Notes under the pieces: model-generated | Databases searched by the model: none | What the model was told of the DNA's origin: nothing | Seen by the model: only the letters and a program-made list of their open reading frames with translations | In this document: piece after piece, positions 1-9,312 of the stretch | Layout: each line of letters starts with the position of its first letter | Numbering within the stretch: the stretch's first letter is position 1 | Assembly: GCF_003597125.1 (NCBI RefSeq) | Contig: NZ_QYYA01000003.1 | Span: 250,603-314,602, forward strand | Direction of reading: 5' to 3' | Source of the DNA: Alcanivorax profundi | Lineage (GTDB): Bacteria > Pseudomonadota > Gammaproteobacteria > Pseudomonadales > Alcanivoracaceae | DNA length: 64,000 nt | Position numbers and translations under genes: made by a program

Positions 1-1
1 G

Positions 2-271
2 GTAGACGATTCCATGCTGGCCGAGAGCGGCCTCGATCGCCTGATTCTGGCCTTTTCGACCAATTGTTGGGTGCAAATCAAGGACGCGTCCGGGCGCACC
101 CTGAGACAGGGTGAGCAGCTGGGAGGTGGGACCTTGCAGCTGGATGGCCAGGCGCCGTTCAACGTGACGCTGGGCAATGCCGGCGCCGTTTCGGATATGT
201 ACCTCAATGGCGAGGCTGTCACCTTGCCGACGGATTCACCCGGTAAGGTTGTCCGCATCACTCTTCCCTGA
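2..271 (+). CDS. rodZ: RodZ, C-terminal end (partial)
   Basis: The reading frame is open from the window edge, so the N-terminal helix-turn-helix and the membrane span are missing; only about 89 C-terminal residues are visible. They match the periplasmic beta-rich domain (DUF4115) of the cell-shape protein RodZ, with the typical FSTNCWVQIKDASG start and a PFNVTLGNA segment. RodZ links MreB to the elongation machinery at the inner membrane. The order rodZ-ispG-hisS is the usual gammaproteobacterial arrangement and supports the call. The stop lies 21 nt before ispG, so the two are probably co-transcribed. Confidence 0.85.
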   Translation, partial: VDDSMLAESGLDRLILAFSTNCWVQIKDASGRTLRQGEQLGGGTLQLDGQAPFNVTLGNAGAVSDMYLNGEAVTLPTDSPGKVVRITLP

Positions 272-292
272 TTCGCGAGACCAGGAAACATC

Positions 293-1411
293 ATGGAACC
301 CGAAGTCAAAATTGAGCGCCGCAAGACCCGGCAGATTTTTGTCGGCAAGGTGCCGGTAGGTGGTGACGCCCCCATCTCTGTGCAAAGCATGACCAATACC
401 GAAACCTGTGACGTGGACGCCACGGTTGGCCAGATTCGTCGGCTGCAGGATGCGGGGGTGGACATTGTCAGGGTATCCGTGCCCAGTATGGAAGCGGCCG
501 ACGCCTTTGGTAAAATTCGTGCACAAGTGGATGTGCCGCTGGTGGCGGATATCCACTACGACTACAAAATCGCATTGGCAGTGGCAGAAAAGGGGGTCGA
601 CTGCCTGCGCATCAACCCGGGTAATATTGGCCGGGAAGACCGTATCAAGGCCGTGATTCAGTGTGCCAAGGACAAGGGGTTACCGATCCGTATTGGTGTG
701 AATGCGGGCTCACTGGAAAAAGAGCTTCAGCGCAAGTATGGCGAGCCTACTTCGGATGCCCTGGTGGAGTCTGCTCTGAGGCATGTAGACATTCTCGACC
801 GTCACGATTTCCAGGACTTCAAAGTCAGTGTTAAGGCGTCTAACGTCTTCATGACGTTGCAGGCTTATCGCAAGCTTTCTGCTCAGATTGAACAGCCTTT
901 GCATCTTGGGGTGACAGAAGCAGGGACTTTCCGTTCCGGTACAGTTAAATCAGCTGTTGCGCTGGGATCCCTGCTTATGGAAGGTATCGGAGATACCATC
1001 CGAATTTCGCTGGCGGCAGATCCGGTGGAAGAGGTTCGAGTGGGTTTCGATATTCTCAAGAGCCTGAACCTGCGCAAGAAAGGCGTAAACATCATTGCTT
1101 GCCCCAGCTGCTCACGACAGAACTTTGATGTCATTAAAACCGTGAACGAACTGGAAGCACGGCTGGAAGACATCAACGAATCTGTGGATCTGGCCGTGAT
1201 CGGGTGCCTGGTGAACGGACCGGGCGAAGCCCGCGAAGCCGATGTGGGCCTGACCGGCGGTACACCGAATAATCTCTCCTATGAGGATGGCAAGAAGAGC
1301 CATCATGTCAGCAAAGAAGACCTGGTGGATGAGCTGGAACGCATGGTTCGTGCCAAGGTGAAAAAACAGCGTGAGGATGAAGCCAAAGGCATCATTGCGC
1401 GTAGTGAATGA
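293..1411 (+). CDS. ispG: 4-hydroxy-3-methylbut-2-en-1-yl diphosphate synthase
   Basis: This 372-residue protein has the full length of bacterial IspG (GcpE). The family reductively converts 2-C-methyl-D-erythritol 2,4-cyclodiphosphate to HMBPP in the MEP isoprenoid pathway, using a [4Fe-4S] cluster. The three cluster cysteines are visible: C270 and C273 in CPSC, and C305 in [10 protein letters not shown]. The N-terminal TIM-barrel half contains the SVQSMTNT motif. An AGGAAA ribosome site precedes the ATG. The gene lies between rodZ and hisS, as in E. coli and Pseudomonas. Nothing appears damaged. Confidence 0.97.
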   Translation: MEPEVKIERRKTRQIFVGKVPVGGDAPISVQSMTNTETCDVDATVGQIRRLQDAGVDIVRVSVPSMEAADAFGKIRAQVDVPLVADIHYDYKIALAVAEKGVDCLRINPGNIGREDRIKAVIQCAKDKGLPIRIGVNAGSLEKELQRKYGEPTSDALVESALRHVDILDRHDFQDFKVSVKASNVFMTLQAYRKLSAQIEQPLHLGVTEAGTFRSGTVKSAVALGSLLMEGIGDTIRISLAADPVEEVRVGFDILKSLNLRKKGVNIIACPSCSRQNFDVIKTVNELEARLEDINESVDLAVIGCLVNGPGEAREADVGLTGGTPNNLSYEDGKKSHHVSKEDLVDELERMVRAKVKKQREDEAKGIIARSE

Positions 1412-1516
1412 CAAACGCCGAAGGACCTCGCGGTTACGCGATCGCTCTCATTGTAAAAGGTGCGCTTCAGTGCATGGCTGCGAAGGGGTTCTGGCAGCAA
1501 GTGTTAAGGACATGTT

Positions 1517-2785
1517 GTGAGTAAGAAAGTCACCTCCATACGAGGCATGAACGATATCCTTCCGGAGCAGACAGCCCTGTGGCAGTGGCTGGAAGGCAAG
1601 GTGCGAGATGTGCTGGCCAGTTATGGCTACCAGGAAATTCGCATGCCTATTGTGGAACAGACAGACCTGTTCAAGCGCAGCATCGGTGAAGTAACCGATA
1701 TTGTCGAAAAAGAAATGTACACCTTCGACGATCGCAACGGTGACAGTTTGACCCTTCGCCCGGAAGGTACTGCCAGCTGCGTGCGGGCCTGCGAAGAGCA
1801 TGGTTTGCTTTACAATCAGGTTCAGCGGCTGTGGTATACCGGCCCCATGTTTCGTCACGAGCGCCCGCAAGCTGGACGCTATCGCCAGTTCCACCAGATC
1901 GGAGTGGAAACCTTCGGGATGGACGGGCCGGACATCGACGTTGAAGTGATCCTGATGACCGCGCGGTTGTGGAAAGTTCTGGGCCTTGCTGACAAGGTCA
2001 CTCTGGAGCTGAACTCACTGGGTGATGCGGGTGACCGGGCCCGCTACCGGGATGCCCTGGTGGTCTACCTGAAGGAACACGTGGCTGAGATTGACGAGGA
2101 CTCTCGCAAGCGTATCGAAAGAAGCCCGCTTCGGGTACTGGACAGCAAGGATTCTGGCACCCGCAAAGTCCTGGAAGGGGCTCCGCAGCTGGCGGATTAC
2201 CTCAATGACGATGCCCGAGCCCACTTTGACAGCCTGAAATCCTTGCTCGATGCCAACGGCATTGCTTATAAAGTGAACCCGTATCTGGTGCGTGGCCTGG
2301 ATTATTACGGCAAGACTGTGTTCGAGTGGGTTACCGATGCACTCGGTGCCCAGGGTACCGTGTGTGCGGGGGGGCGTTACGACGGGCTGGTTGCTCAGCT
2401 GGGCGGCAAACCGACCCCGGCGGTAGGTTTTGCCATGGGTGTAGAACGACTCATTCTGCTGATTGAGCAGAACCGCCCGGAACTGTCGGCGCCGGTTGGC
2501 GTCTATGTGATGCCGATGGGCGATGTGCTCGCCCCGACCATGATGCTGGCTGAGGCGCTGCGTGATGCTTTGCCAGACCATGGGGTGCAGCTCCACTGCG
2601 GTGGTGGCAGCTTCAAAAGCCAGATGAAAAAAGCGGATCGCAGCGGTGCAGCGGTCGCCTTGATTATTGGTGAAAATGAGCTCGCTGATGGCGTGGTGAC
2701 GGTTAAGCCGTTGCGAGGTCAGGGTGAGCAGGTACAGGTTGCTCAAGGCGATGTGGCCAACGCAGTCACATCGTTTCTGGCATAG
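1517..2785 (+). CDS. hisS: Histidyl-tRNA synthetase
   Basis: A 422-residue class II aminoacyl-tRNA synthetase that charges tRNA-His. The class II motif 2 region ([15 protein letters not shown]), the histidine-specific signature ([13 protein letters not shown]) and motif 3 (GFAMGVERL) are all present, followed by the C-terminal anticodon-binding domain. The start is a GTG codon 6 nt after AAGGA, giving [16 protein letters not shown], which matches family N-termini; no ATG gives a better start. It lies 105 nt after ispG and upstream of yfgM-bamB-der. Confidence 0.97.
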   Translation: MSKKVTSIRGMNDILPEQTALWQWLEGKVRDVLASYGYQEIRMPIVEQTDLFKRSIGEVTDIVEKEMYTFDDRNGDSLTLRPEGTASCVRACEEHGLLYNQVQRLWYTGPMFRHERPQAGRYRQFHQIGVETFGMDGPDIDVEVILMTARLWKVLGLADKVTLELNSLGDAGDRARYRDALVVYLKEHVAEIDEDSRKRIERSPLRVLDSKDSGTRKVLEGAPQLADYLNDDARAHFDSLKSLLDANGIAYKVNPYLVRGLDYYGKTVFEWVTDALGAQGTVCAGGRYDGLVAQLGGKPTPAVGFAMGVERLILLIEQNRPELSAPVGVYVMPMGDVLAPTMMLAEALRDALPDHGVQLHCGGGSFKSQMKKADRSGAAVALIIGENELADGVVTVKPLRGQGEQVQVAQGDVANAVTSFLA

Positions 2786-2955
2786 ACAACGGCAGCGGAC
2801 AGCAGGGCGCGATGGTCGGTCGGGGTGTTTACATCGCCAATCCGGTACCTTGGCGGTGCTTGCAAAACAGGGTTTCTGCCGCCTCGTCGCATAAACCGGC
2901 TGCTTGAAGCCTCTTGCGTTGATGTGAACGTCAGACGAAATGAAATAAACAAGCG

Positions 2956-2975
2956 CCGGGAAGAATGCTTCCGGG
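2956..2975 (+). other. Perfect hairpin just upstream of the yfgM ribosome site
   Basis: Two 8-base arms, CCGGGAAG and CTTCCGGG, pair perfectly around a 4-base loop. The stem ends 13 nt before the GGAG of yfgM. An A-rich stretch rather than a T tract follows, so it does not look like a terminator. It may affect messenger stability or translation. This is inference only. Confidence 0.4.
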
Positions 2976-2999
2976 CAATAAAAACGAAAGGAGATCAGG

Positions 3000-3635
3000 G
3001 TGGTAGATTACATCCGTGACGAAGAAGAGCAGGCGGAACTGCTCAAGAACTGGTGGCAGCAAAATGGTACCGCGGCCATCATCACAATCGTGTTGGCTGT
3101 GGCCGCTTTGATTGGCTGGCGGGAGTGGCAGGACCACAGTGCAGGGCAGTCCGCTGAGGCGTCTGCTCAATATCAGGAAATGCTCCAGGAGCTGGTCGCG
3201 CCACAGCAGGATAGCGCAGCCATCGTCACCAAGGCTGATGCGTTGATTGACGCTTATCCGAAGACCGCTTACGCAGACTATGCCCGTCTGGCTAAAGCCG
3301 CGCTTTCGGTGCAGTCCAGTGAATTCGAGCAGGCGGTTGAACTGCTGCAAGCGGTTGCTGACAACGGTGCTACGGATGCTATTGAGTACACGGCTTCCCT
3401 GCGCCTCGCCCGTGTCCATCTTCACCAGCAAGCGTGGGACAAGGCGCAGGCTCAACTGGACAAGCGCTTCCCTGAGGCCTTTAACGGTATGGCACTTGAA
3501 CTTCGGGGTGATCTGGCCAAGGGCCAGGGTGAAACTGAGGTGGCCATACAGCGTTACCAGGAAGCGCTGGCTGTGCTCCAGGATGGTGGTGAAAAAGACC
3601 GTGTGCAAATGAAACTGGATGACCTGAAGAGCTAA
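3000..3635 (+). CDS. yfgM: YfgM family protein (SecYEG-associated TPR protein)
   Basis: This 211-residue protein has a short cytoplasmic N-terminus, one membrane segment at about residues 22-38 (AAIITIVLAVAALIGW) and a periplasmic helical-repeat domain. In E. coli, YfgM associates with the SecYEG translocon and the chaperone PpiD. The start is GTG (MVDYIRDEEEQAELLKNWW) after the strong AAAGGAGA site; the N-terminal EEEQAELLKNWW stretch is characteristic of the family. Its stop codon directly abuts the ATG of bamB, so translation is probably coupled. The neighbours hisS, bamB and der confirm identity. Confidence 0.92.
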   Translation: MVDYIRDEEEQAELLKNWWQQNGTAAIITIVLAVAALIGWREWQDHSAGQSAEASAQYQEMLQELVAPQQDSAAIVTKADALIDAYPKTAYADYARLAKAALSVQSSEFEQAVELLQAVADNGATDAIEYTASLRLARVHLHQQAWDKAQAQLDKRFPEAFNGMALELRGDLAKGQGETEVAIQRYQEALAVLQDGGEKDRVQMKLDDLKS

Positions 3636-4781
3636 ATGAAATACTTCCTTCTTCCCCTGATGCTGGCCAGCCTTGTGCTGGCTGGTTGCAGCTCTAACCC
3701 CAATGCCATTGAACCCAACGATTTGCCTGACTTCGAGGCCAGCTACAAGGTCAAGCGGCTGTGGAGTGAGGGGGTAGGAGATGGTGTTGAAGATAGCCAG
3801 CTTTCGCTGCGTCCGGCGGTGACTGCGCTGCAGGTCATTGCCGGCGATGTCTTTGGCGATGTTTATGCGGTAAGCCGGGATAAAGGCAAGCGTCAGTGGC
3901 GTAAGAAAACCGGTGATCGTATTGCCGGTGGCTTCTATGCCGGCTACGGCATGGTGCTTTACGGTACCCGAGAAGGGATGGCGGTTGCACTGGATGCCGA
4001 AACCGGTGAGGAGCTGTGGCGCACCCAGCTGTCTGGCGAAGTGCTGGCCATTCCTGTCAGCGATGGCAGTCTGACGATTTTCCAGACCCAGGATGGCCAT
4101 GTGGTCGCGCTGGATGCAGCTACCGGTGAACAGCGCTGGGATTTTGAAACCCCGGTCCCGACGCTCACCTTGCGTGGGCTGGCGCAGCCTACTATTGCGA
4201 ATGACAGGGTGTATGCCGGCTTTGCCAACGCCAAGGTCGCGGCGCTGGATCTCGCCTCTGGTGCGCCGGTCTGGGAGCAGCGGATTGCTGAGGCGACCGG
4301 CCGCTCCGAGTTGGATCGCCTGATCGATGTGGACAGCAACCTGATTGTGGAAGGAGGGGGCGTATTTGCTGTTACCTTCCAGGGACGCATTAGCGTGATG
4401 GATCAGGATAATGGCCGCCAATACTGGGACAAGGACATGTCCAGTGCCCTGAACATCAGTACCAGTGGTAGCGGTAGCCTGTTTGTAGCCGATGACGTAG
4501 GGGTCGTGCGTGCGGTAGATCAGCGCGGTGGAACGGTGCTATGGAAGCAGGACGGGCTGTATGGCCGTCGTCTTACCGGTACCGCTTTCCAGGATGGGCT
4601 GGTGGCTGTGGGAGATTACGAAGGATACATCCACTGGTTGAACGCAGATGATGGCAGCATTGTAGCGCGTAAACGTCATGACGGTGATGGCTTTGCCGGC
4701 ACCCCTGTCAGTTATGACGACATCCTTTATGTGCTGGGCTACGATGGCAAACTGTCCGCCTATCAGCTGACACCCCGTTAG
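3636..4781 (+). CDS. bamB: Outer-membrane assembly lipoprotein BamB
   Basis: A 381-residue lipoprotein with signal peptide and lipobox LAGC (acylated C18), followed by repeated PQQ-type beta-propeller blades (for example ALDAETGEELWRT and ALDAATGEQRWDF). BamB is the propeller subunit of the BAM complex, which inserts beta-barrel proteins into the outer membrane. Ser at +2 is consistent with outer-membrane sorting. The length is normal. The gene starts immediately after the yfgM stop and is followed by a terminator before der. Confidence 0.96.
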   Translation: MKYFLLPLMLASLVLAGCSSNPNAIEPNDLPDFEASYKVKRLWSEGVGDGVEDSQLSLRPAVTALQVIAGDVFGDVYAVSRDKGKRQWRKKTGDRIAGGFYAGYGMVLYGTREGMAVALDAETGEELWRTQLSGEVLAIPVSDGSLTIFQTQDGHVVALDAATGEQRWDFETPVPTLTLRGLAQPTIANDRVYAGFANAKVAALDLASGAPVWEQRIAEATGRSELDRLIDVDSNLIVEGGGVFAVTFQGRISVMDQDNGRQYWDKDMSSALNISTSGSGSLFVADDVGVVRAVDQRGGTVLWKQDGLYGRRLTGTAFQDGLVAVGDYEGYIHWLNADDGSIVARKRHDGDGFAGTPVSYDDILYVLGYDGKLSAYQLTPR

Positions 4782-4800
4782 GCTCTTACCGGTCAACATT

Positions 4801-4842
4801 CGCAAAGCGCCCCGCTGGATTGCTCCTGCGGGGCGTTTTGCG
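4801..4842 (+). terminator. Rho-independent terminator after bamB
   Basis: The arms at 4801-4815 and 4828-4842 pair over about 15 bp with a GCGGGGCG core; a TTTT run lies within the right arm. It separates the ispG-to-bamB cluster from der. Confidence 0.75.
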
Positions 4843-4902
4843 TAAAGCGTACAGACACGTTTCGCGTTACCATAGCGCCCAAATACCCTTGCAGAGACAC
4901 CT

Positions 4903-6309
4903 ATGAAACCGGTCATCGCCCTGGTGGGGCGGCCCAATGTGGGCAAATCCACCCTGTTTAATCGACTCACCCGTACCCGTGATGCCCTTGTGGCGGACTT
5001 CCCGGGTCTGACCCGCGACCGCAAGTACGGTGACGGGCGCATGGGCGACTACCCTTATACCGTGGTAGACACCGGGGGTATTGGCGAGAACGAGGATGGC
5101 ATTGATGCCCCCATGACAGACCAGTCCCTGCGAGCGGTAGGGGAAGCGGATCTGGTGCTGTTTATGGTGGATGGCCGGGCCGGGCTGACGGCAGCGGACG
5201 AGCAGATTGCTGCAGAGCTACGCAAGCTGCCGAAACCGACCTATTTGGTAGTCAACAAGACGGATGGCATTGATGCCGATACTGCCATGGCAGATTTTTA
5301 TGCCTTGGGCATGAGTGATGTCCTGCCTATTGCTGCCGCTCATGGGCGTGGTGTACGCAGCATGATTGAAACCGTCATGGAGGCGTTTCCGGATCTGGAG
5401 CCGCTTGATCCTGAGCAGGAAGCCGAGAGGCCCCGGCAGGATGACAGCATCCGTGTTGCGGTGCTGGGGCGACCCAATGTGGGTAAGTCCACCCTGATCA
5501 ACCGTATGCTTGGCGAAGAGCGGGTCGTCGTGTTTGACCACGCGGGGACCACCCGTGACTCGATCGAAATTCCCTTTGAGCGCATGGGCAAGCCCTACAC
5601 GCTGATTGATACGGCCGGTGTGCGCCGCCGGGGCAAGGTCTACGAGATGGTGGAAAAATTTTCCGTCATCAAGGCGTTGCAAGCGGTGGAGGCGGCGCAG
5701 GTGGTGGTCATTGTCATTGATGCCCGGGAGGGGATTACCGACCAGGATCTTCACCTTTTGGGCTATGTTCTCGATAGCGGTCGTGCGCTTATGATTGCAG
5801 TGAACAAATGGGATGGCCTTGATGCGGATCATAAGGAGCGGGTGCGCGTCGAGCTTGGGCGCCGGCTGGAATTTGCTCCCTGGGTCAAAATCAAGTTCAT
5901 CTCAGCGTTGCATGGCACCGGAGTGGGTGACCTCTGGGGCATGGTGGAAAAAGCCTGGGATAGTGCCTTTATCAAGGTGGGTACCAATGAAATGACAAGG
6001 ATCATGGAGTCCATTACGGCAGGGCACCCACCGCCACGCAATGGTCGTTTCCGGGCCAAGCTGCGTTTTGCCCACATGGGGGGCAATAACCCGCCCACCA
6101 TTGTGCTGCACGGTAACCGGACCGAGTCGCTGCCCCACAGTTACAAGCGCTTCCTGGAAAACCGCTTCCGTGAAGCCCTGCAACTGGAAGGTACCCCCAT
6201 CCGGCTGGAATTCAAGTCTGGATCTAATCCCTACGAGGGGCGCAAGAATGAGCTCACCGAGCGTCAGGTGCATAAACGTCGCCGCATGATAAAACGCATG
6301 AAGAAGTGA
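4903..6309 (+). CDS. der: Ribosome assembly GTPase Der (EngA)
   Basis: A 468-residue protein with two tandem G domains, each starting with a [10 protein letters not shown]-loop (near residues 8 and 188), followed by a C-terminal KH-like domain. Der binds the 50S precursor and is needed for its maturation. Each G domain also has its switch motif (DTGGI and DTAGV) and NKxD box (NKTD, NKWD). The basic tail [11 protein letters not shown] is typical. The position after bamB is standard. The next gene starts within about 25 nt, so some readthrough into the receptor cassette is likely. Confidence 0.97.
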   Translation: MKPVIALVGRPNVGKSTLFNRLTRTRDALVADFPGLTRDRKYGDGRMGDYPYTVVDTGGIGENEDGIDAPMTDQSLRAVGEADLVLFMVDGRAGLTAADEQIAAELRKLPKPTYLVVNKTDGIDADTAMADFYALGMSDVLPIAAAHGRGVRSMIETVMEAFPDLEPLDPEQEAERPRQDDSIRVAVLGRPNVGKSTLINRMLGEERVVVFDHAGTTRDSIEIPFERMGKPYTLIDTAGVRRRGKVYEMVEKFSVIKALQAVEAAQVVVIVIDAREGITDQDLHLLGYVLDSGRALMIAVNKWDGLDADHKERVRVELGRRLEFAPWVKIKFISALHGTGVGDLWGMVEKAWDSAFIKVGTNEMTRIMESITAGHPPPRNGRFRAKLRFAHMGGNNPPTIVLHGNRTESLPHSYKRFLENRFREALQLEGTPIRLEFKSGSNPYEGRKNELTERQVHKRRRMIKRMKK

Positions 6310-6334
6310 CCGGCAGGCCAGTGGAGGGCTGATC

Positions 6335-8455
6335 ATCAAACGTTGGGGGAAGGGGCTGTTCGTCGCAACTGGCATGTTGATGCCGGTTAGTCTCTGGGCC
6401 ATGGAGCCTATGATGCCTCTTGCCGACATGCCTGCCATGGTGCTGACGCCAGCGCGGGTCAGCCAGCCTCAGTCCGAAGCCCCGGCCAGCGTGACGGTCA
6501 TTGACCGCAACCTGATTGAGGCCAGTGGTGCCCGTGAACTCTATGAAGTGCTGAAGCTGGTGCCCGGCATGACGGCCATCAAAGTGGATGGCAATGTGCC
6601 CACAGTGGCATACCACGGTACCCAGGCCCGGGATTCGCGGCGCATGCTGGTGTTGCTGGATGGACGCAGTCAGTATCAGCCGGGGCTTTCCCGTGTTAAC
6701 TGGAATGACATGCCGGTTGATATCCGGGACGTGGAGCGCATTGAGGTAACACGGGGCCCGGCAGCGGCGGCCTATGGCGCCAATGCCTTCACGGCGGTGG
6801 TGAATATCATTACCCGTGATCCGCGGGATATCAGCAAGCATACGGTCTCTGTCCGGGGAGGGAATAATGGCATCCTGGATGGCCGTGCTGCTGCTGTAGG
6901 GCATGGCGACAACACTGCCTGGCGAGCCTCTGTGTCACGTCGGGCAGATGATGGCTACGATGAACCCTTTGAAGGGGAAACGCGTCCGGACCGCAAGCGG
7001 ATTGAAACGCTGAATACAGAATGGGTCTGGGAGTCTGATTCGCACAATACCTTTGCACTGCAGGTCGGGGGGAGCCAGAGTCGCCTCGAGCGTCAGCAGG
7101 AGAGCGGCGTCGCTGATATCGGGCGCTATACACGGGAACCGGTTCAAAAGGGTGAGCGGGCCTTTCTCGGATTGGAGTGGCAGCATGTGTTTTCTGCCAC
7201 ACATCAGTTAAAGATCAGCACCTACGGCCAATACAACAAGGAAGTCACGGATTTCGGGGTCTGTTATCTGGATCCGTTTACCGGTCAGCAAGGGCCTGGC
7301 GGGGCACTATTGTTCTCCCAGGAATTACGTGAGCTGTATTCGCAGAACGGGGGGGATACAGCGGCAACCTTTGCGGCGGTGCCCACCAGTGGCCCGGTGT
7401 TGTCCCGCTATGGTTCGCTGCAGGGGGTCGCGGGGGTGAATTTCTGTGCCGACAGTGAGTTGGACCTGCAGGAAGAACGCTACGATCTGGAAGTGCAGGA
7501 TACCTGGCAAATCAACGATCGAATGCGCCTGGTGAGTGGTGCCAATGTCCGCCATGACCGGGTGAGTTCACAGGCCTATCTTTCGGGAACGGAAGATAAT
7601 GTCAGCTACCGGCTGTTTGGCAATCTGGCTGTGGATGTGCTCAGTCCCTTGACGCTAAATCTTGGGGGGTATTGGGAAAGAGACCAGATCAATGGTGAGC
7701 ATTTCAGTCCCCGAGGAGGGGTCAGCTGGCGAGTGGCACCGGGCCATACCTTGCGATATGTCTATTCCCGGGCGGTACGTACACCGGATATCTATGAAGA
7801 TCAGGCAATCACCAATATTCAGGCTCTGGATATGTCCGAGCCGTTTGCCAGTAATCCGGAGGCCCTTTTGGGCTGGTCCCCCTCCTACTTCTTCATCACC
7901 CAGAGCAGCCCTGGCACCCTCAAACCGGAGAAAATTCGCTCGGAGGAAATCGGATACTACGGACAGTTCCGGTTTCTGGAGCTGGACGTTCGCTATTTTC
8001 AGGAAGAACTCACCGACCTGCTCAGTCACGCCCTGAACCCGTTTGAGTTTGAACCCAATAATGAAGGCTGGGTAAAACATCAGGGCACCGAGGCTCAGTT
8101 GACTTTTCGGCCCACGGTAAACCATCTACTCCGGCTGACCGGGGCGCACATTCATACCCATACCAACAAGAAGACAGAAACCCGAATTGCGGCAAGGGAT
8201 TCCGGCAGCGCTTTATGGGCGTGGCAGCTGGCGTCTCAGTGGGGGGTGTCAACAGCTTACTATTTCGCCAATGATTATAATGACTATCGGTACGAACGGG
8301 CGGATTTGCAAATCCGCTTTCGCCACCGCGCCGGTCCGGCGGAGCTGGAGTGGCGGGCGGTGATTCAGCATGCGCTGAACAAGGAGCCGATCGTCTTCGA
8401 GGAAAACCAGTACCAGGAAGACAGGATGTGGCTGGAGCTGGAGATGAAGATCTGA
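6335..8455 (+). CDS. TonB-dependent outer-membrane receptor
   Basis: The first ATG is at 6374, but the 13 codons before it encode the charged head of a signal peptide (IKRWGKGLFVATG) leading into MLMPVSLWA. A GGAGGG site at 6323-6328 precedes ATC at 6335 by 6 nt, so I place the start at this unusual codon. From 6374 the protein would be 693 residues. The plug domain is clear: ASVTVIDRNLIEASG, then VERIEVTRGPAAAAYGANAF. A 22-strand barrel follows, ending in an aromatic-charged strand. Two cysteines about 70 residues apart (FGVCYLD, NFCADSE) could form an extracellular disulfide. The substrate is unknown. The stop overlaps the next start. Confidence 0.88.
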   Translation: MKRWGKGLFVATGMLMPVSLWAMEPMMPLADMPAMVLTPARVSQPQSEAPASVTVIDRNLIEASGARELYEVLKLVPGMTAIKVDGNVPTVAYHGTQARDSRRMLVLLDGRSQYQPGLSRVNWNDMPVDIRDVERIEVTRGPAAAAYGANAFTAVVNIITRDPRDISKHTVSVRGGNNGILDGRAAAVGHGDNTAWRASVSRRADDGYDEPFEGETRPDRKRIETLNTEWVWESDSHNTFALQVGGSQSRLERQQESGVADIGRYTREPVQKGERAFLGLEWQHVFSATHQLKISTYGQYNKEVTDFGVCYLDPFTGQQGPGGALLFSQELRELYSQNGGDTAATFAAVPTSGPVLSRYGSLQGVAGVNFCADSELDLQEERYDLEVQDTWQINDRMRLVSGANVRHDRVSSQAYLSGTEDNVSYRLFGNLAVDVLSPLTLNLGGYWERDQINGEHFSPRGGVSWRVAPGHTLRYVYSRAVRTPDIYEDQAITNIQALDMSEPFASNPEALLGWSPSYFFITQSSPGTLKPEKIRSEEIGYYGQFRFLELDVRYFQEELTDLLSHALNPFEFEPNNEGWVKHQGTEAQLTFRPTVNHLLRLTGAHIHTHTNKKTETRIAARDSGSALWAWQLASQWGVSTAYYFANDYNDYRYERADLQIRFRHRAGPAELEWRAVIQHALNKEPIVFEENQYQEDRMWLELEMKI

Positions 8456-9312
8456 TGCGGCAGGGACGTGATTGGCTGATAGCGCTACTGCTGGTGCTGG
8501 CGCCCTCGTCCCTGTTTGCCCAAACGCCCCCGCTGGCGGTGTATGTCGAAGGAGCGCAAGGGCATTTCCGCTCTGGCTTTATTCAGGCCCTTCAGGCGGC
8601 TGGACAACCTCTCGTTCTGGTCGCCTCCGAGCAAGACAGTGACATGCTCATTGCCTTGGGCGATGAGGCTTTCTCGCGTGCGCTGGAGCAGGGGAAGCCC
8701 GTCCTGGGTGTGTTTGTCAGCCGTGCGCTGGCAGAAAAAGTCGAACGCAAGGGGTGCCATTGTGCTGCGATCTGGGCGGGCGTGGCACTTGATGACCAGC
8801 TTGCAATGCTGGAAGTGATGATGCCTCTGGCTCGCAAGGTTGGGGTGGTTCTTGGGCCCAACAGCGCGTGGTCACAAGGCGCGCTGCAGGATTACAGCGG
8901 CAGATTAAGTCTTTTCCCCATGTTGGTGTCTCCGGAAAATGAGTTGGGCGACTTGTTGCGCGAGACACTTCCGGAACTGGATGTTCTGTTGTTGCCGGTG
9001 GACGAGGATCTCTTTGGGCCAGCAGCTGCCAAACTGATCCTGTTGACCAGTTACCGTTTGCGCCGTCCGGTTTTTGGCCCGGAGCAAAGCTATGTCCAGG
9101 CGGGAAGTGTGGCCAGTCTTTACGCGAGCGGGGGTGATCTGGTGGCGGAAGCACTGGTTCATCTGGAGTCATTTCGACAGCGTAAGCGGTTCCGGCGATC
9201 GGGTTTTGTGCATACCCCTTCGGTGATTGTTAATGAACACGTGGCTGGCAGCTTTGATATGCGGTACAGCAACACCGAAGCCTTGCGTGATGCCCAGGAG
9301 ATGCTGCCATGA
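8455..9312 (+). CDS. Periplasmic ABC-type substrate-binding protein
   Basis: 285 residues with a signal peptide (MRQGRDWLIALLLVLAPSSLFAQ), followed by a two-lobed Rossmann-like fold of the ABC substrate-binding family represented by PF04392. Recognisable parts are LIALGDEAFSRALEQGKPVLGVF, WSQG and the VYVEG entry strand. The start ATG overlaps the receptor stop by one base, and the end overlaps the kinase start (ATGA). No permease or ATPase gene is adjacent, so the protein more likely feeds a sensor than a transporter. A CHC pair (KGCHCAAIW) could bind metal or form a disulfide. The ligand is unknown. Confidence 0.82.
   Translation: MRQGRDWLIALLLVLAPSSLFAQTPPLAVYVEGAQGHFRSGFIQALQAAGQPLVLVASEQDSDMLIALGDEAFSRALEQGKPVLGVFVSRALAEKVERKGCHCAAIWAGVALDDQLAMLEVMMPLARKVGVVLGPNSAWSQGALQDYSGRLSLFPMLVSPENELGDLLRETLPELDVLLLPVDEDLFGPAAAKLILLTSYRLRRPVFGPEQSYVQAGSVASLYASGGDLVAEALVHLESFRQRKRFRRSGFVHTPSVIVNEHVAGSFDMRYSNTEALRDAQEMLP

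Noticed and set aside
2931-4421. Antisense open frame of 496 codons over yfgM-bamB
   Set aside because: It crosses two well-identified genes and has a composition typical of antisense shadow frames.
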